Below are positions 15,404-22,568 of a DNA stretch of 64,000 bases, piece after piece. Numbering within the stretch: position 1 is the first letter of the stretch; each line of letters begins with the position of its first letter. The position numbers and the translations under genes are program-made. The notes beneath the pieces are model-generated. The model ran no database searches, was not told the origin of the DNA, and saw only the letters and a program-made list of their open reading frames with translations. Origin of the DNA: Streptomyces sp. CB01881 (GTDB taxonomy: Bacteria > Actinomycetota > Actinomycetes > Streptomycetales > Streptomycetaceae); the NCBI RefSeq assembly GCF_002953255.1, contig NZ_CP026498.1, positions 6,894,211 through 6,958,210 of the forward strand, read 5' to 3'.

Positions 15404-16075
15404 TCAGCCGTAGAGGCGCAGGAACGCGCGGATGCCGGCGGTGACGCCCGCCTCCAGATCGGCGTCGGGGAGCGGGATCGCACCGAAGAAGCTGGCGTCG
15501 GCAGCCCCGCTGAACGTCAGCAGGGTGAACTGGGTCGCGGCCAGCGTCGCGTCCTCGATGTGCAGCAGCCCCTGGTCGGCGAGGCGGCCGAAGTGTGCGG
15601 TGAGGTCGCGCTGGGAGGCGAGCGGGCCCGCGTCCAGCCAGGCGCCGAGGACCTCGGGCGGGATGTTGCCGGCCTCGGCGCGGATCGTGCGGCCGAGTGC
15701 GGAGTGGTCGCCCGCGGTGAGGACGGCCCGGGCGCGGTCGAGGGCGAACGCGGTGAGGTCGGCCTCCAGGTTGACGATCTTGTGCAGGTGACGGTCGGCC
15801 AGGGCGGCGATGGCCTCGGTCAGCTCGCCGGCGGTCTCCAGGGCGACGGAGAGGAACAGTTTCTCCTTGTCGCCGAAGTGGTTGTAGATGGTGCGCTTGG
15901 ACACCCCCGCCTCGGCGGCGATCGCGTCCACGCTGGCGCGGGTGTAGCCCTCACGGCCGAAGACCGTGCTTGCCGCGCGGGCGATGGCCTGCCGCTTCTC
16001 CGGCATCCGGCGCGAGCCCGTGGCCGGTGCGGGTGCCCCGGGGGTTGCCGGGGTTTCTGAGGTCCCTGGGGTCAT
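15404..16075 (-). CDS. TetR family transcriptional regulator
   Basis: A 223-residue repressor. After a 23-residue Pro/Ala/Thr-rich N-terminal tail, the HTH reads IAAEAGVSKRTIYNHFGDKEKLF within the typical RQAIARAASTVFGREGYTRAS context. The remaining 150 residues form the helical ligand-binding domain, of a type close to the TetR_C_11/AefR-like group. ATG at 16075 has GGAGAG at 8-nt spacing. A perfect TACACT-N9-AGTGTA operator lies 26-46 bp upstream, and two related sites sit in front of the adjacent hydrolase gene, so it probably represses itself and the hydrolase. Confidence 0.92.
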   Translation of the reverse strand: MTPGTSETPATPGAPAPATGSRRMPEKRQAIARAASTVFGREGYTRASVDAIAAEAGVSKRTIYNHFGDKEKLFLSVALETAGELTEAIAALADRHLHKIVNLEADLTAFALDRARAVLTAGDHSALGRTIRAEAGNIPPEVLGAWLDAGPLASQRDLTAHFGRLADQGLLHIEDATLAATQFTLLTFSGAADASFFGAIPLPDADLEAGVTAGIRAFLRLYG

Positions 16076-16100
16076 CGGGTGGTCTCTCCTTCGGGCTGGT

Positions 16101-16121
16101 TACACTACTCGGTGCAGTGTA
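16101..16121. promoter_or_regulatory. TetR operator in the TetR gene promoter
   Basis: TACACT-N9-AGTGTA, perfect 6-bp outer arms. The core CTACTCGGTGCAG (16105-16117) differs in one base from CTACACGGTGCAG at 15189. Confidence 0.6.
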
Positions 16122-16346
16122 TGCATGTCGGCGCGGCAGGGGTGGCAGGGGCGGCCTACGGGGTCGAGGTGGCGGAGCTCGGCCGAGGTGGTCGAGGTGA
16201 TGGGGTCCGGCCGATGTGCACGGGAGCGGCAGAACGTGTGCCCGGTGCGTCGGCGGTGGAACTGGCGCGGTGCGGCGGGCCGTCCAGGGAGTGCAGAGGA
16301 ACGGAATCCTTCCCGGGTTGAACGCCGGGAGAAGACGGAGGCCCCG

Positions 16347-16970
16347 GTGCAGCCAGGTGGTGCCGAAGTGAACGTCGAGACTCCCGCCGGAACGCTGCCG
16401 GCGTCCGCGCTGCCGGCCGTCCCGTCCGTGCGTACCGCGCCGGTGGACCAGGAGGCGGCGGCCGTGCGCTGCGAGAGCCTGTTACAGGACTCGTTGGACG
16501 GCGTCCGGCCGCGGCTCACCTGGCGGCACGGGGCCGCCCGGGCCGGTGCGCGACTGCCGCTGCCGGGGTCGGGCCCGGACGACGCGGCCGTGCACTGGTA
16601 CGTCGGCCGGAGCCGGGACATCGTCACCATCGTCTCGGCGGCCCGTCGGGCGGCGCTGCCGGCCATGGTCGAGACGCAGTGGCGCCGGCGCGGCTGGACC
16701 GTCACCTCGGTGAACGCCGGACGCGAGTGGCCCGGCCTCGCGGCGACCACGCCGGACGGCTACCGGCTCGCGCTGGAGTTCGGCGAGCTGGGCGAGGCGC
16801 GGCTGACGGCGGTCTCGCCGGGAGTGGCCCGGTCGGAGCGGCCGGAACAGCCGGGGTGGTCGGAACGATCGGAGCGGTCGGCCGGCGGCTGGGGTGAAGT
16901 ACCGGGATCCCAGGGCTACTTGGCGCGACTGCCGGAGGTGTGCTGCCCGTTCTGGAGTGCCATGGGGTAG
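16347..16970 (+). CDS. Hypothetical protein
   Basis: A 207-residue protein without a recognised domain. The central part (HWYVGRSRDIVTIVSAARRA, then MVETQWRRRGWTVTSVNAGR and TTPDGYRLALEFGELGEARL) reads as a compact soluble alpha/beta fold. The N-terminus and the C-terminal 50 residues (repeated S-E-R and P-E-Q-P) are low complexity. The GTG at 16347 is chosen because GGAGG lies 5 nt upstream; a second in-frame GTG is at 16368. No signal peptide or membrane segment. It is transcribed divergently from the TetR gene, whose operator lies in the same promoter region, so it may belong to the same regulon. Confidence 0.6.
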   Translation: MQPGGAEVNVETPAGTLPASALPAVPSVRTAPVDQEAAAVRCESLLQDSLDGVRPRLTWRHGAARAGARLPLPGSGPDDAAVHWYVGRSRDIVTIVSAARRAALPAMVETQWRRRGWTVTSVNAGREWPGLAATTPDGYRLALEFGELGEARLTAVSPGVARSERPEQPGWSERSERSAGGWGEVPGSQGYLARLPEVCCPFWSAMG

Positions 16971-17290
16971 CCGGGGCGAGGCGGTGCGCGATCCGGTGCG
17001 GGGGTGGTGTCGGACGGGGAGGCGAGGCGCGGAGCGGGTCCCCCCGGACACGCTCCGCGCCACCTCGTCGCACGGCTTCGGCGCGCGTCGCTCCCCCCGG
17101 ACTCCCCGGCCCGCGCCGTCCCCCCTGGCAGTGCCCTCCGGCGAGGGCGGTCCGCACAGGCCTCGGCGAGCTCCCCTTGTGGCCGGAGGCGTCGTTGATC
17201 TCCACGCTAACAAACCGAGTGGTTGGTTTGTCAATGATCGGATCCACGAAACATCCACATCTTCGCTGCGGAACGGGGCCGCGCGGACAC
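16971..17290. other. Gene-less region with an orphan operator-promoter
   Basis: No convincing gene between the hypothetical protein and senR. Most of it is GC-rich sequence without coding bias. At 17203-17260 there is an abrupt AT-rich patch with a TetR-like inverted repeat and a near-consensus minus-strand promoter, listed separately. Downstream of that promoter (leftward) only a non-family-like open frame exists, which may be the residue of a lost gene. Confidence 0.5.
17210..17231 (-). promoter_or_regulatory. TetR-type operator overlapping a strong minus-strand promoter
   Basis: ACAAACC-N8-GGTTTGT, perfect 7-bp arms. On the minus strand TTGACA is followed after 18 nt by TTAGCG, so the operator fills the spacer of a near-consensus sigma-70-type promoter. 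A GTG lies a few bases further. No regulator or target gene is adjacent. Confidence 0.5.
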
Positions 17291-17935
17291 TCAGCGCAGC
17301 AGTCGGCGCTCCTTGGCCACGGCCACCGCACCGGAGCGGGTGTCGACGCCCAACTTGTCGTAGATCCGGCCCAGATGGGTCTTCACCGTCGCCTCGCTGA
17401 TGAACAGCGCGCGGGCGATCTCCCGGTTGCCCAGGCCCTGCGCCAACTGGGCCAGGATCTCCTGCTCGCGCTCGGTGAGCTGCGGAACCGGCGCCCGCAT
17501 CTGGGCCATCACCCGGGAGGCGACCGGCGGCGAGAGAACGGTACGGCCGCGCGCCGCCGCGTGGACCGCGGCGAACAGTTCCTCCGGCCGCTCGGCCTTC
17601 AGCAGGTAGCCGGTGGCGCCCGCGCCGATCGCCCGGGTGATGTCGGCGTCGGTGTCGTAGGTGGTGAGGACCAGGACGTGCGGAGCACCGGGAGCGGCGG
17701 TGATCCGGCGCGTGGCCTCCACGCCGTCGATGCCCTCGCCGAGTTGGAGGTCCATCAGTACTACCTGGGGCGCGAGCCGGGCGGCCAGGGCGACCGCCTC
17801 CTCCCCGTTGCTCGCCTCGCCGACCACTTCGATGTCCCCGGCACTGGCCAGCAGTGCCAGCAGGCCGGCCCGGACGACGGCGTGGTCGTCGCAGACCAGC
17901 AGACGGACCGGCTGTGCCGCGGGGACGGCGCTCAT
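17291..17935 (-). CDS. senR: SenR-like NarL/LuxR response regulator
   Basis: A 214-residue two-domain regulator. The receiver (residues 10-125) has the acidic pair D-D in VCDDHAVVRAG, the phospho-acceptor Asp in VVLMDLQLGEG, Thr/Ser in VLVLTTYDTD and Lys in YLLKAERPEE. The C-terminal LuxR HTH covers LTEREQEILAQLAQGLGNRE and SEATVKTHLGRIYDKLGV. It follows a five-helix sensor kinase and a divergent HbpS-like gene, the arrangement known for SenS-SenR-HbpS (heme/redox sensing in streptomycetes). The ATG at 17935 is chosen because AGAGG sits 5 nt upstream and because it overlaps (ATGA) the stop of a short repeat ORF. A GTG 6 nt earlier is an alternative. Confidence 0.88.
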   Translation of the reverse strand: MSAVPAAQPVRLLVCDDHAVVRAGLLALLASAGDIEVVGEASNGEEAVALAARLAPQVVLMDLQLGEGIDGVEATRRITAAPGAPHVLVLTTYDTDADITRAIGAGATGYLLKAERPEELFAAVHAAARGRTVLSPPVASRVMAQMRAPVPQLTEREQEILAQLAQGLGNREIARALFISEATVKTHLGRIYDKLGVDTRSGAVAVAKERRLLR

Positions 17936-18063
17936 ACGCACCTCTTGATCGTTTTGATCGTTCGTTCGGCGGGGGTTCGTTCGGCGGGGGTTCGTTCGGC
18001 GGGGGTTCGTTCGGCGGGGGTTCGGTTGGCGGAGGTCTGTTGGGCGGGGGTTCGCTCGCTCAT
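17932..18063 (-). CDS. 43-residue TPAER-repeat micro-ORF bridging senS and senR
   Basis: The ORF starts at ATG 18061-18063, which overlaps the senS stop (ATGA). It ends at TGA 17932-17934, which overlaps the senR start (ATGA). It therefore fills the spacer exactly and uses the third minus-strand frame. The peptide is MSERTPAQQTSANR, then T-P-A-E-R four times, then TIKTIKRCV. The repeat is encoded by four near-perfect 15-bp DNA copies (17965-18030), so changes in copy number keep the frame. It may encode a small peptide or act as a translational relay from the kinase to the regulator gene. Chance readthrough of a mini-satellite is the alternative. Confidence 0.45.
   Translation of the reverse strand: MSERTPAQQTSANRTPAERTPAERTPAERTPAERTIKTIKRCV
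17955..18035. repeat. 15-bp minisatellite between senS and senR
   Basis: Four near-perfect copies of TTCGGCGGGGGTTCG plus two degenerate ones (reading GGTTGGCGGAGG and GTTGGGCGGGGG). It encodes the TPAER repeats on the minus strand. Confidence 0.85.
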
Positions 18064-19325
18064 CGCGGCTCCAGCGGGATCGCGGCGGAGACGACGGTGC
18101 CCTCGCCGGGGGTGCTCTCGACGGTCAGGGTGCCACCGAGCTGGCGCAACCGGGCCCGCATCGCGGGCAGTCCGTGGCCGCGGCCGGCATCGGGCCGGGC
18201 ACCACCGGCGGGCTGTCCGCTGACACCCGTCCCGTCGGTCCGGAACCCCCGGCCGTTGTCGGCGATGTCCAGGACCGCCTGGTCGCCGAGGAAGGAGAGC
18301 GTCAGGGCGGCGGCCGAAGCGCCCGAGTGCTCCCGGACGTTGGCCAGCGCGCCCTGGGCGATCCGCAGCAGCGCGGACTGGGCGGCGGCGGGCAGCGGCA
18401 CCGCGGTGCCGTCCAGGTGGAAGCGGACCGGCAGACCGCTCTCGGCGGACTCCCGCCCGGCGAGCGCACGCAGCGCCTGGTCCAGCGTGCGGCCGTCGGC
18501 GAGTTCGGCGGGTGCGAGGTCGTGGACGAAACGGCGGGCCTCGGCCAGGTTGCGGGCCGCCACCTCGGCGGCGGTCCGGACGTGGGTCCGGGCGGTCGCC
18601 GGGTCGGCGTCCCAGGTGCGGTCGGCGGCCTGGAGCAGCATCTGCTGGCTGGAGAGGCCCTGGGCCAGGGTGTCGTGGATCTCCATGGCCAGCCGTTCGC
18701 GCTCGGCCAGGGTGCCCTCCCGCCGTTCCGTGGCGGCGAGTTCGCGCCGGGTGCGGCGCAGGTCGCGGATCAGCGCGCGCTGCCGCTCGGCCTGCCGCTC
18801 CATGAAGAGGAAGACGCCGGTGGCCAGTGCCGCCACGGCGGGCGGCAGCAGGATCAGGTTGGCGTCCACACCGCCCAGCCGGACCTCGCCGACCACCACC
18901 AGCAGCGTGAGCGCCGCCACCATCGGGATCGCTGCCCGCGCGGGCAGCGTCCGCAGGGCCGTGTAGACCAGCGGGACGGCGCACCACGCGAAGCTCGGCG
19001 CCAGCAGCACCAGCACCACCCAGAGCGCGACCACCAGGGCCAGCGGCCAGAGCCTGCGGTGCTGCCCCGGGGCGGGCGGGCGGCGGTGCGCCAGCCAGGA
19101 GCCGGCCGGCTGGGAGACCGCCAGGGCGAGGCTGAGGCCGACCACCCAGGGGATGCGCGGGTTGCCGGGGTGGTGGCCGAGGTAGCGGCCGAGCGAGGTG
19201 GCGAGCAGCAGCAGGAAGGCGGAGTCGAGCAGGACGGCCAGCCGGCCCGCGTCCGGCTCCCCGGCGGTGCCGCGCGCGGTGGCGGTGCCGGGCTCGGTGG
19301 CGGTGCCGGGCTCGGGCTGGTCCAC
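18060..19325 (-). CDS. senS: SenS-like sensor histidine kinase
   Basis: About 421 residues. Five hydrophobic segments occupy residues ~30-195 (for example AVLLDSAFLLLLATSLGRYL, PWVVGLSLALAVSQPAGSWL and ANLILLPPAVAALATGVFLF), matching the five-helix sensor module of SenS. The HisKA_3 dimerisation helix carries the phospho-His in ERLAMEIHDTLAQGLSS. The ATPase domain shows VLDIADNGRGF and GHGLPAMRARL. Together with senR and the divergent hbpS-like gene it forms a likely heme/redox-responsive system. The GTG at 19325 has GAGGAG upstream at 7-nt spacing; an in-frame GTG at 19340 is possible. Its TGA overlaps the ATG of the TPAER micro-ORF. Confidence 0.88.
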   Translation of the reverse strand: MDQPEPGTATEPGTATARGTAGEPDAGRLAVLLDSAFLLLLATSLGRYLGHHPGNPRIPWVVGLSLALAVSQPAGSWLAHRRPPAPGQHRRLWPLALVVALWVVLVLLAPSFAWCAVPLVYTALRTLPARAAIPMVAALTLLVVVGEVRLGGVDANLILLPPAVAALATGVFLFMERQAERQRALIRDLRRTRRELAATERREGTLAERERLAMEIHDTLAQGLSSQQMLLQAADRTWDADPATARTHVRTAAEVAARNLAEARRFVHDLAPAELADGRTLDQALRALAGRESAESGLPVRFHLDGTAVPLPAAAQSALLRIAQGALANVREHSGASAAALTLSFLGDQAVLDIADNGRGFRTDGTGVSGQPAGGARPDAGRGHGLPAMRARLRQLGGTLTVESTPGEGTVVSAAIPLEPR

Positions 19326-19689
19326 GTGCTCGCTCCTCACTCCGCGTCGGGTGCGGCGGTTGCCGCACTGCCCGGGGCCGACCGGGCCGACCGGCCGACC
19401 GGCCGACCGGGCCGGCTCACCGGCTCACCGGGCTTGCCGGGCCCACCGGGCTGACCGGTGCTGACCGGCGCTGACCTGCGTCGATCCCTCGATGGTGACC
19501 CGTCCGGCCGGGGCGCGCATCAGCCGATCGGTTGACGGGCCCGTCAACCATCATGCGCGTGAGCGGCCGCCGGACCGTCGATGTGGGGGAGGGGTCCGCG
19601 GCCGGAGGATCGGTACCGAAGCCGCCGAGCCCGATCCGGTCCCCCTGGTTCCGGCCGTGGCCCCGACCGAACCGACGAGGAGCCTGACC
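19326..19689. other. Divergent regulatory region between senS and hbpS
   Basis: Contains a GACCGGCC-type simple repeat (about 19378-19415) and a perfect 20-bp palindrome at 19530-19549, listed separately. No gene. The region must hold both divergent promoters. Confidence 0.6.
19530..19549. promoter_or_regulatory. Perfect 20-bp palindrome upstream of hbpS
   Basis: GGTTGACGGGCCCGTCAACC, a gapless perfect palindrome 141-160 bp before the hbpS start codon and about 205 bp from senS. The best candidate for a SenR or other operator in this divergent region. Confidence 0.55.
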
Positions 19690-20250
19690 ATGAAGAAGAC
19701 CTCCGTGCGCACCCGCGTGCTGACCGGTACCGTCGTCGCCGCCGCGCTCGCGGCCGCCACCGTCGGCGCCGTCTCCGCCAGCGCCGAGACCACCGAGGCC
19801 CCGGCCGCCGCCGCAGCGGTGAAGTCCGACACCCAGAACAAGAACCTCACCCAGACCACCGGTCTGACCGTCGAGGCCGCCACCAAGGCCGCCCAGGCCA
19901 GCTTGGACGCGGCCAGCAAGGCCGGCCAGCACATCTCGGTCGCCGTGGTCGACCGGGACGGGATCACCCGGGTGCTGCTCAAGGGCGACGGGGCCGGCCC
20001 GCAGTCGCCGGAGTCCGCCGAGCGCAAGGCGTTCACGGCCGTCTCCTGGAACGCGCCGACCTCCGAGCTGGCCAAGCGCCTCGCCCAGGCGCCGAACCTC
20101 AAGGACATCCCGGGCACGCTGTTCCTGGCCGGCGGCGCCCCCGTCCAGGCCAAGGGCGCGCCGATCGCGGCGATCGGCGTCGCGGGTGCGCCCAGCGGCG
20201 ACCTCGACGAGCAGTTCGCCCAGGCGGGCGTTGCCGAGCTCGCCAAGTAG
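19690..20250 (+). CDS. hbpS: HbpS-like secreted heme-binding protein (GlcG/HbpS family)
   Basis: A 186-residue exported protein. The N-terminus (MKKTSVRTRVLTGTVVAAAL, then AAATVGAVSASA) is a signal peptide with an A-S-A cleavage site; no RR pair is present, so Tat export is not evident. The mature part is a DUF336 domain: LTVEAATKAAQASLDAASKA, ISVAVVDRDGITRVLLKGDG, and the family's TSWN/AVSWNAPTSEL segment with a Gly-rich end (GAPIAAIGVAGAPSGDLDEQ). HbpS binds heme outside the cell and modulates SenS. The divergent senS/senR pair supports this identity. GAGGAG precedes the ATG by 7 nt. The gene for catalase-peroxidase CpeB, known beside the S. reticuli system, is not here. Confidence 0.85.
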   Translation: MKKTSVRTRVLTGTVVAAALAAATVGAVSASAETTEAPAAAAAVKSDTQNKNLTQTTGLTVEAATKAAQASLDAASKAGQHISVAVVDRDGITRVLLKGDGAGPQSPESAERKAFTAVSWNAPTSELAKRLAQAPNLKDIPGTLFLAGGAPVQAKGAPIAAIGVAGAPSGDLDEQFAQAGVAELAK

Positions 20251-20468
20251 CCGGACCCGCCGAGCAGCCGGACCCGCCGAGTAGCCGGACGCCGAGCAGC
20301 CGGCTGCTCACCGGCCGGCTGCTCACCGGTCGGGGGCCGGGGTGGGCCCCCGACCACCCCGGCCCCCGACCGTCCCGGCGTCCCGGTGCCCCACCCCCAG
20401 GGGGCCCGTGCCGGGAATCCGTCCGGTACTTGGTGCGGTGCCGTGCCGGAACGGCCAGGATGACCGGC

Positions 20469-20894
20469 ATGGCACACATGACCGAGGCCGAGTGGCGCGC
20501 CTTCCTCTCCGCCGGCACCCGTACCGCCAAGATCGCCACCACCAGGGCCGACGGCCGCCCGCACGTCGCGCCGGTCTGGTTCCTGCTGGACGGCGACGAG
20601 ATCGTCTTCAACACCGGGGCGAACACCGTCAAGGGCCGCACCCTCGCCCGCGACGGCCGGGTGATGCTCTGCGTGGACGACGAGCGCCCGCCGTTCTCCT
20701 ACGTCCTGGTGCAGGGCACGGCGAACCTCAGTGACGACCTGGCCGAGGTGCGCACCTGGGCCACCCGGATCGCCGCCCGCTACATGGGCGAGCACCTCGC
20801 CGAGCAGTACGGCGCCCGCAACGGGGTTCCGGGCGAGCTGCTCGTACGAGTGAAGATCGAGAAAGTCGGCGCAGAACAGGGGGTGGCCGACTGA
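20469..20894 (+). CDS. PPOX-class F420/flavin-dependent oxidoreductase
   Basis: A 141-residue split-barrel protein of the pyridoxamine-5'-phosphate-oxidase-like superfamily. Typical strands are AKIATTRADGRPHVAPVWFL, then DEIVFNTGANTVKGRTLARD and RVMLCVDDERPPFSYVLVQG. The pattern R-T-A-K-I-A-T with P-V-W-F matches the actinobacterial TIGR03618 (F420-dependent) type. It probably reduces or binds an F420- or flavin-linked substrate. Three in-frame ATGs exist (20460, 20469, 20478); 20469 has AGGA 8 nt upstream. The gene lies downstream of hbpS without a clear terminator between them and just upstream of a YunG-like gene. Confidence 0.8.
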   Translation: MAHMTEAEWRAFLSAGTRTAKIATTRADGRPHVAPVWFLLDGDEIVFNTGANTVKGRTLARDGRVMLCVDDERPPFSYVLVQGTANLSDDLAEVRTWATRIAARYMGEHLAEQYGARNGVPGELLVRVKIEKVGAEQGVAD

Positions 20895-20938
20895 AAAGCC
20901 GGGTGCCGCTGTCGGTGGCGCGTGGCAGGCTTCCCGGT

Positions 20939-21361
20939 ATGACGGCGTGGACCCTCAACGACATCGAACGTGCGATCCGCTCCTCCTGGGGTGTCGACAC
21001 CTGTGCGCCCGAGGACCTGGCCCACTGGCGTCCCGACAATCCCGCCCGCGGCCAGTGCGGGGTGACGGCGATGGTGTTGCACGACCTGCTGGGCGGCGAG
21101 CTGATGATGGGCGAGGTGCACGTCGGCGGGGTCCGGACGGACCTGCACTGGTGGAACCGGTTCGCCACCGGCGTCGAGATCGACCTCACCCGCGAGCAGT
21201 TCGGACCGGACGAGCTGGTCGGCCCGGGGCGGCCGGTCGCCCGTCCGCAGCGCCCGGGCCGGCTCCAGGCCCAGTACGAGCTGCTGCGCCACCGGGTGGT
21301 CGCCGAGCTGGAGGCGGGCCTGCCCCGGGTCTCCGCCGTGCCCGAGCGGGCGGTCGCCTGA
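20939..21361 (+). CDS. YunG-like hypothetical protein
   Basis: A 140-residue soluble protein. It begins MTAWTLNDIERAIRSSWGVD and contains PARGQCGVTAMVLHDLLGGE and DLHWWNRFATGVEIDLTREQ, a pattern of the YunG-like family whose conserved Cys, His and Asp suggest a papain/transglutaminase-like arrangement. This is inference from residue order. No ribosome binding site is obvious before the ATG at 20939. Function unknown. It is separated by 44 nt from the F420-type gene and may be cotranscribed. Confidence 0.65.
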   Translation: MTAWTLNDIERAIRSSWGVDTCAPEDLAHWRPDNPARGQCGVTAMVLHDLLGGELMMGEVHVGGVRTDLHWWNRFATGVEIDLTREQFGPDELVGPGRPVARPQRPGRLQAQYELLRHRVVAELEAGLPRVSAVPERAVA

Positions 21362-21547
21362 GCGGGCGGTCGCCTCAGTGGGGAGCGCCTCAGTGGGGAG
21401 CGCCCGAGTGGGCGGTCGCCCGGGCGTGGGGCGCGTGGACGCGGGCGCGCTTGAACCCTGCTGCGGGAGCGTCCTGACGTACAGTCGGGTGGGCCGGGCG
21501 TCCGGCAATACGTTGCCGGGCGAGGGTGGGAGTGTGCGGTGGGCGGG

Positions 21548-22423
21548 ATGACGGTCGGGTTCGTGGGGCTCGGTGCGATGGGGCAGGGCATGGCCGCCAG
21601 CCTGCTGCGGGCCGGTCACCGGGTCCGGGTCTGGAACCGCTCGCCCGAACCGGTGGCCGCGCTGGTGGCCCAGGGGGCGGAGGCCGCCGACGGTCCGGCC
21701 GACGCGTTCGCCGCCGAGGCGGTGGTCTCGATGCTCGCCAACGACGAGGCGGTCGAGCGGCTGTTGCTCGACCCGGCCCTGCTGGCCGGGGCCGACGCCT
21801 CCGTCCACGTCAACATGGCCACGATCTCGGTGGCGCTCGCCGAGCGCGCCGAGGCCCTGCACGCCGCGCACGGCCTCGGTTACGTCGCCGCGCCCGTCCT
21901 CGGCCGGCCACCGGTGGCGGCGGCCGGAGAGCTCAACATCCTGGCAGCGGGGAGCCCGGCGGCGCTCGCCGCCGCGGAGCCGCTGCTCGCCGCGATGGGC
22001 CGGCGGACGTGGTACTTCGGTGAGCGCCCGCCGCAGGCCAACACCGCCAAGATCAGCACCAACTTCCTGCTGGCCTGCGCGATCGAGTCGATGGCCGAGG
22101 CGTGCAGTCTGGCCGAGGCCAACGGCGTCCGGCCGGTCGACCTGATCGAGATGCTCAGCGGCACGCTCTTCCCCGGGCCGGTCTACTCCGGCTACGGCGC
22201 GATGGTCGCCGAGCGCCGCTACGAACCGGCCGGGTTCCGGCTGCCGCTCGGCCTCAAGGACGTCAACCTCGCACTGACCGCGGGCGCCGACGCCCACGTG
22301 CCGCTGCCGTTCGGCGGCATCCTGCGGGACGCCTTCCTGGACGCGCTCGCGCACGGGGACGGGGAGAAGGACTGGGCGGCCGTCGCGGCCGTCGCCCGCC
22401 GCCGGGCCGGGCTCCCGGCGTAG
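21548..22423 (+). CDS. NAD(P)-dependent beta-hydroxyacid dehydrogenase family protein
   Basis: A 291-residue enzyme of the 3-hydroxyisobutyrate/6-phosphogluconate dehydrogenase family. The Rossmann motif is VGFVGLGAMGQGMAASLL, the strand VVSMLANDEAVE follows, and the catalytic Lys is in ANTAKISTNFLLA (about residue 165). The C-terminal helical domain contains LPLGLKDVNLALTAGAD with its conserved K-D. Substrates are small beta-hydroxyacids or imines (imine-reductase-like members also exist). The ATG at 21548 is used; a GTG 9 nt upstream is possible. Upstream lies a GC-rich imperfect repeat (21354-21425). Confidence 0.88.
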   Translation: MTVGFVGLGAMGQGMAASLLRAGHRVRVWNRSPEPVAALVAQGAEAADGPADAFAAEAVVSMLANDEAVERLLLDPALLAGADASVHVNMATISVALAERAEALHAAHGLGYVAAPVLGRPPVAAAGELNILAAGSPAALAAAEPLLAAMGRRTWYFGERPPQANTAKISTNFLLACAIESMAEACSLAEANGVRPVDLIEMLSGTLFPGPVYSGYGAMVAERRYEPAGFRLPLGLKDVNLALTAGADAHVPLPFGGILRDAFLDALAHGDGEKDWAAVAAVARRRAGLPA

Positions 22424-22456
22424 CGCGACGCGAACCGGCGCACCGCCCCGCGGGCA

Positions 22457-22496
22457 GGCGTCGAACCCTGCGGCCCGGCGTCGAACCCTGCGGCCC
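22457..22496. repeat. Tandem duplication of a 20-bp unit
   Basis: GGCGTCGAACCCTGCGGCCC twice in succession between the dehydrogenase and GNAT genes. Confidence 0.85.
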
Positions 22497-22556
22497 GGCA
22501 CCGAAGCCCCGCGTCCTGGCGGCGAAAACCCGGTGCCCGGCTCCGTAGCGGCTGCC

Positions 22557-22562
22557 TACGAT
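22557..22562 (+). promoter_or_regulatory. -10 box of a leaderless promoter (GNAT gene)
   Basis: TACGAT, 6 nt before the GTG at 22569, with no Shine-Dalgarno sequence. Confidence 0.5.
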
Positions 22563-22568
22563 CGCGCC

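Noticed and set aside
16482..17258. 258-codon minus-strand ORF behind the orphan promoter
   Set aside because: No recognisable family and it overlaps the coding sequence of the 16347-16970 gene; at most a degraded remnant, so it is not listed as a gene.
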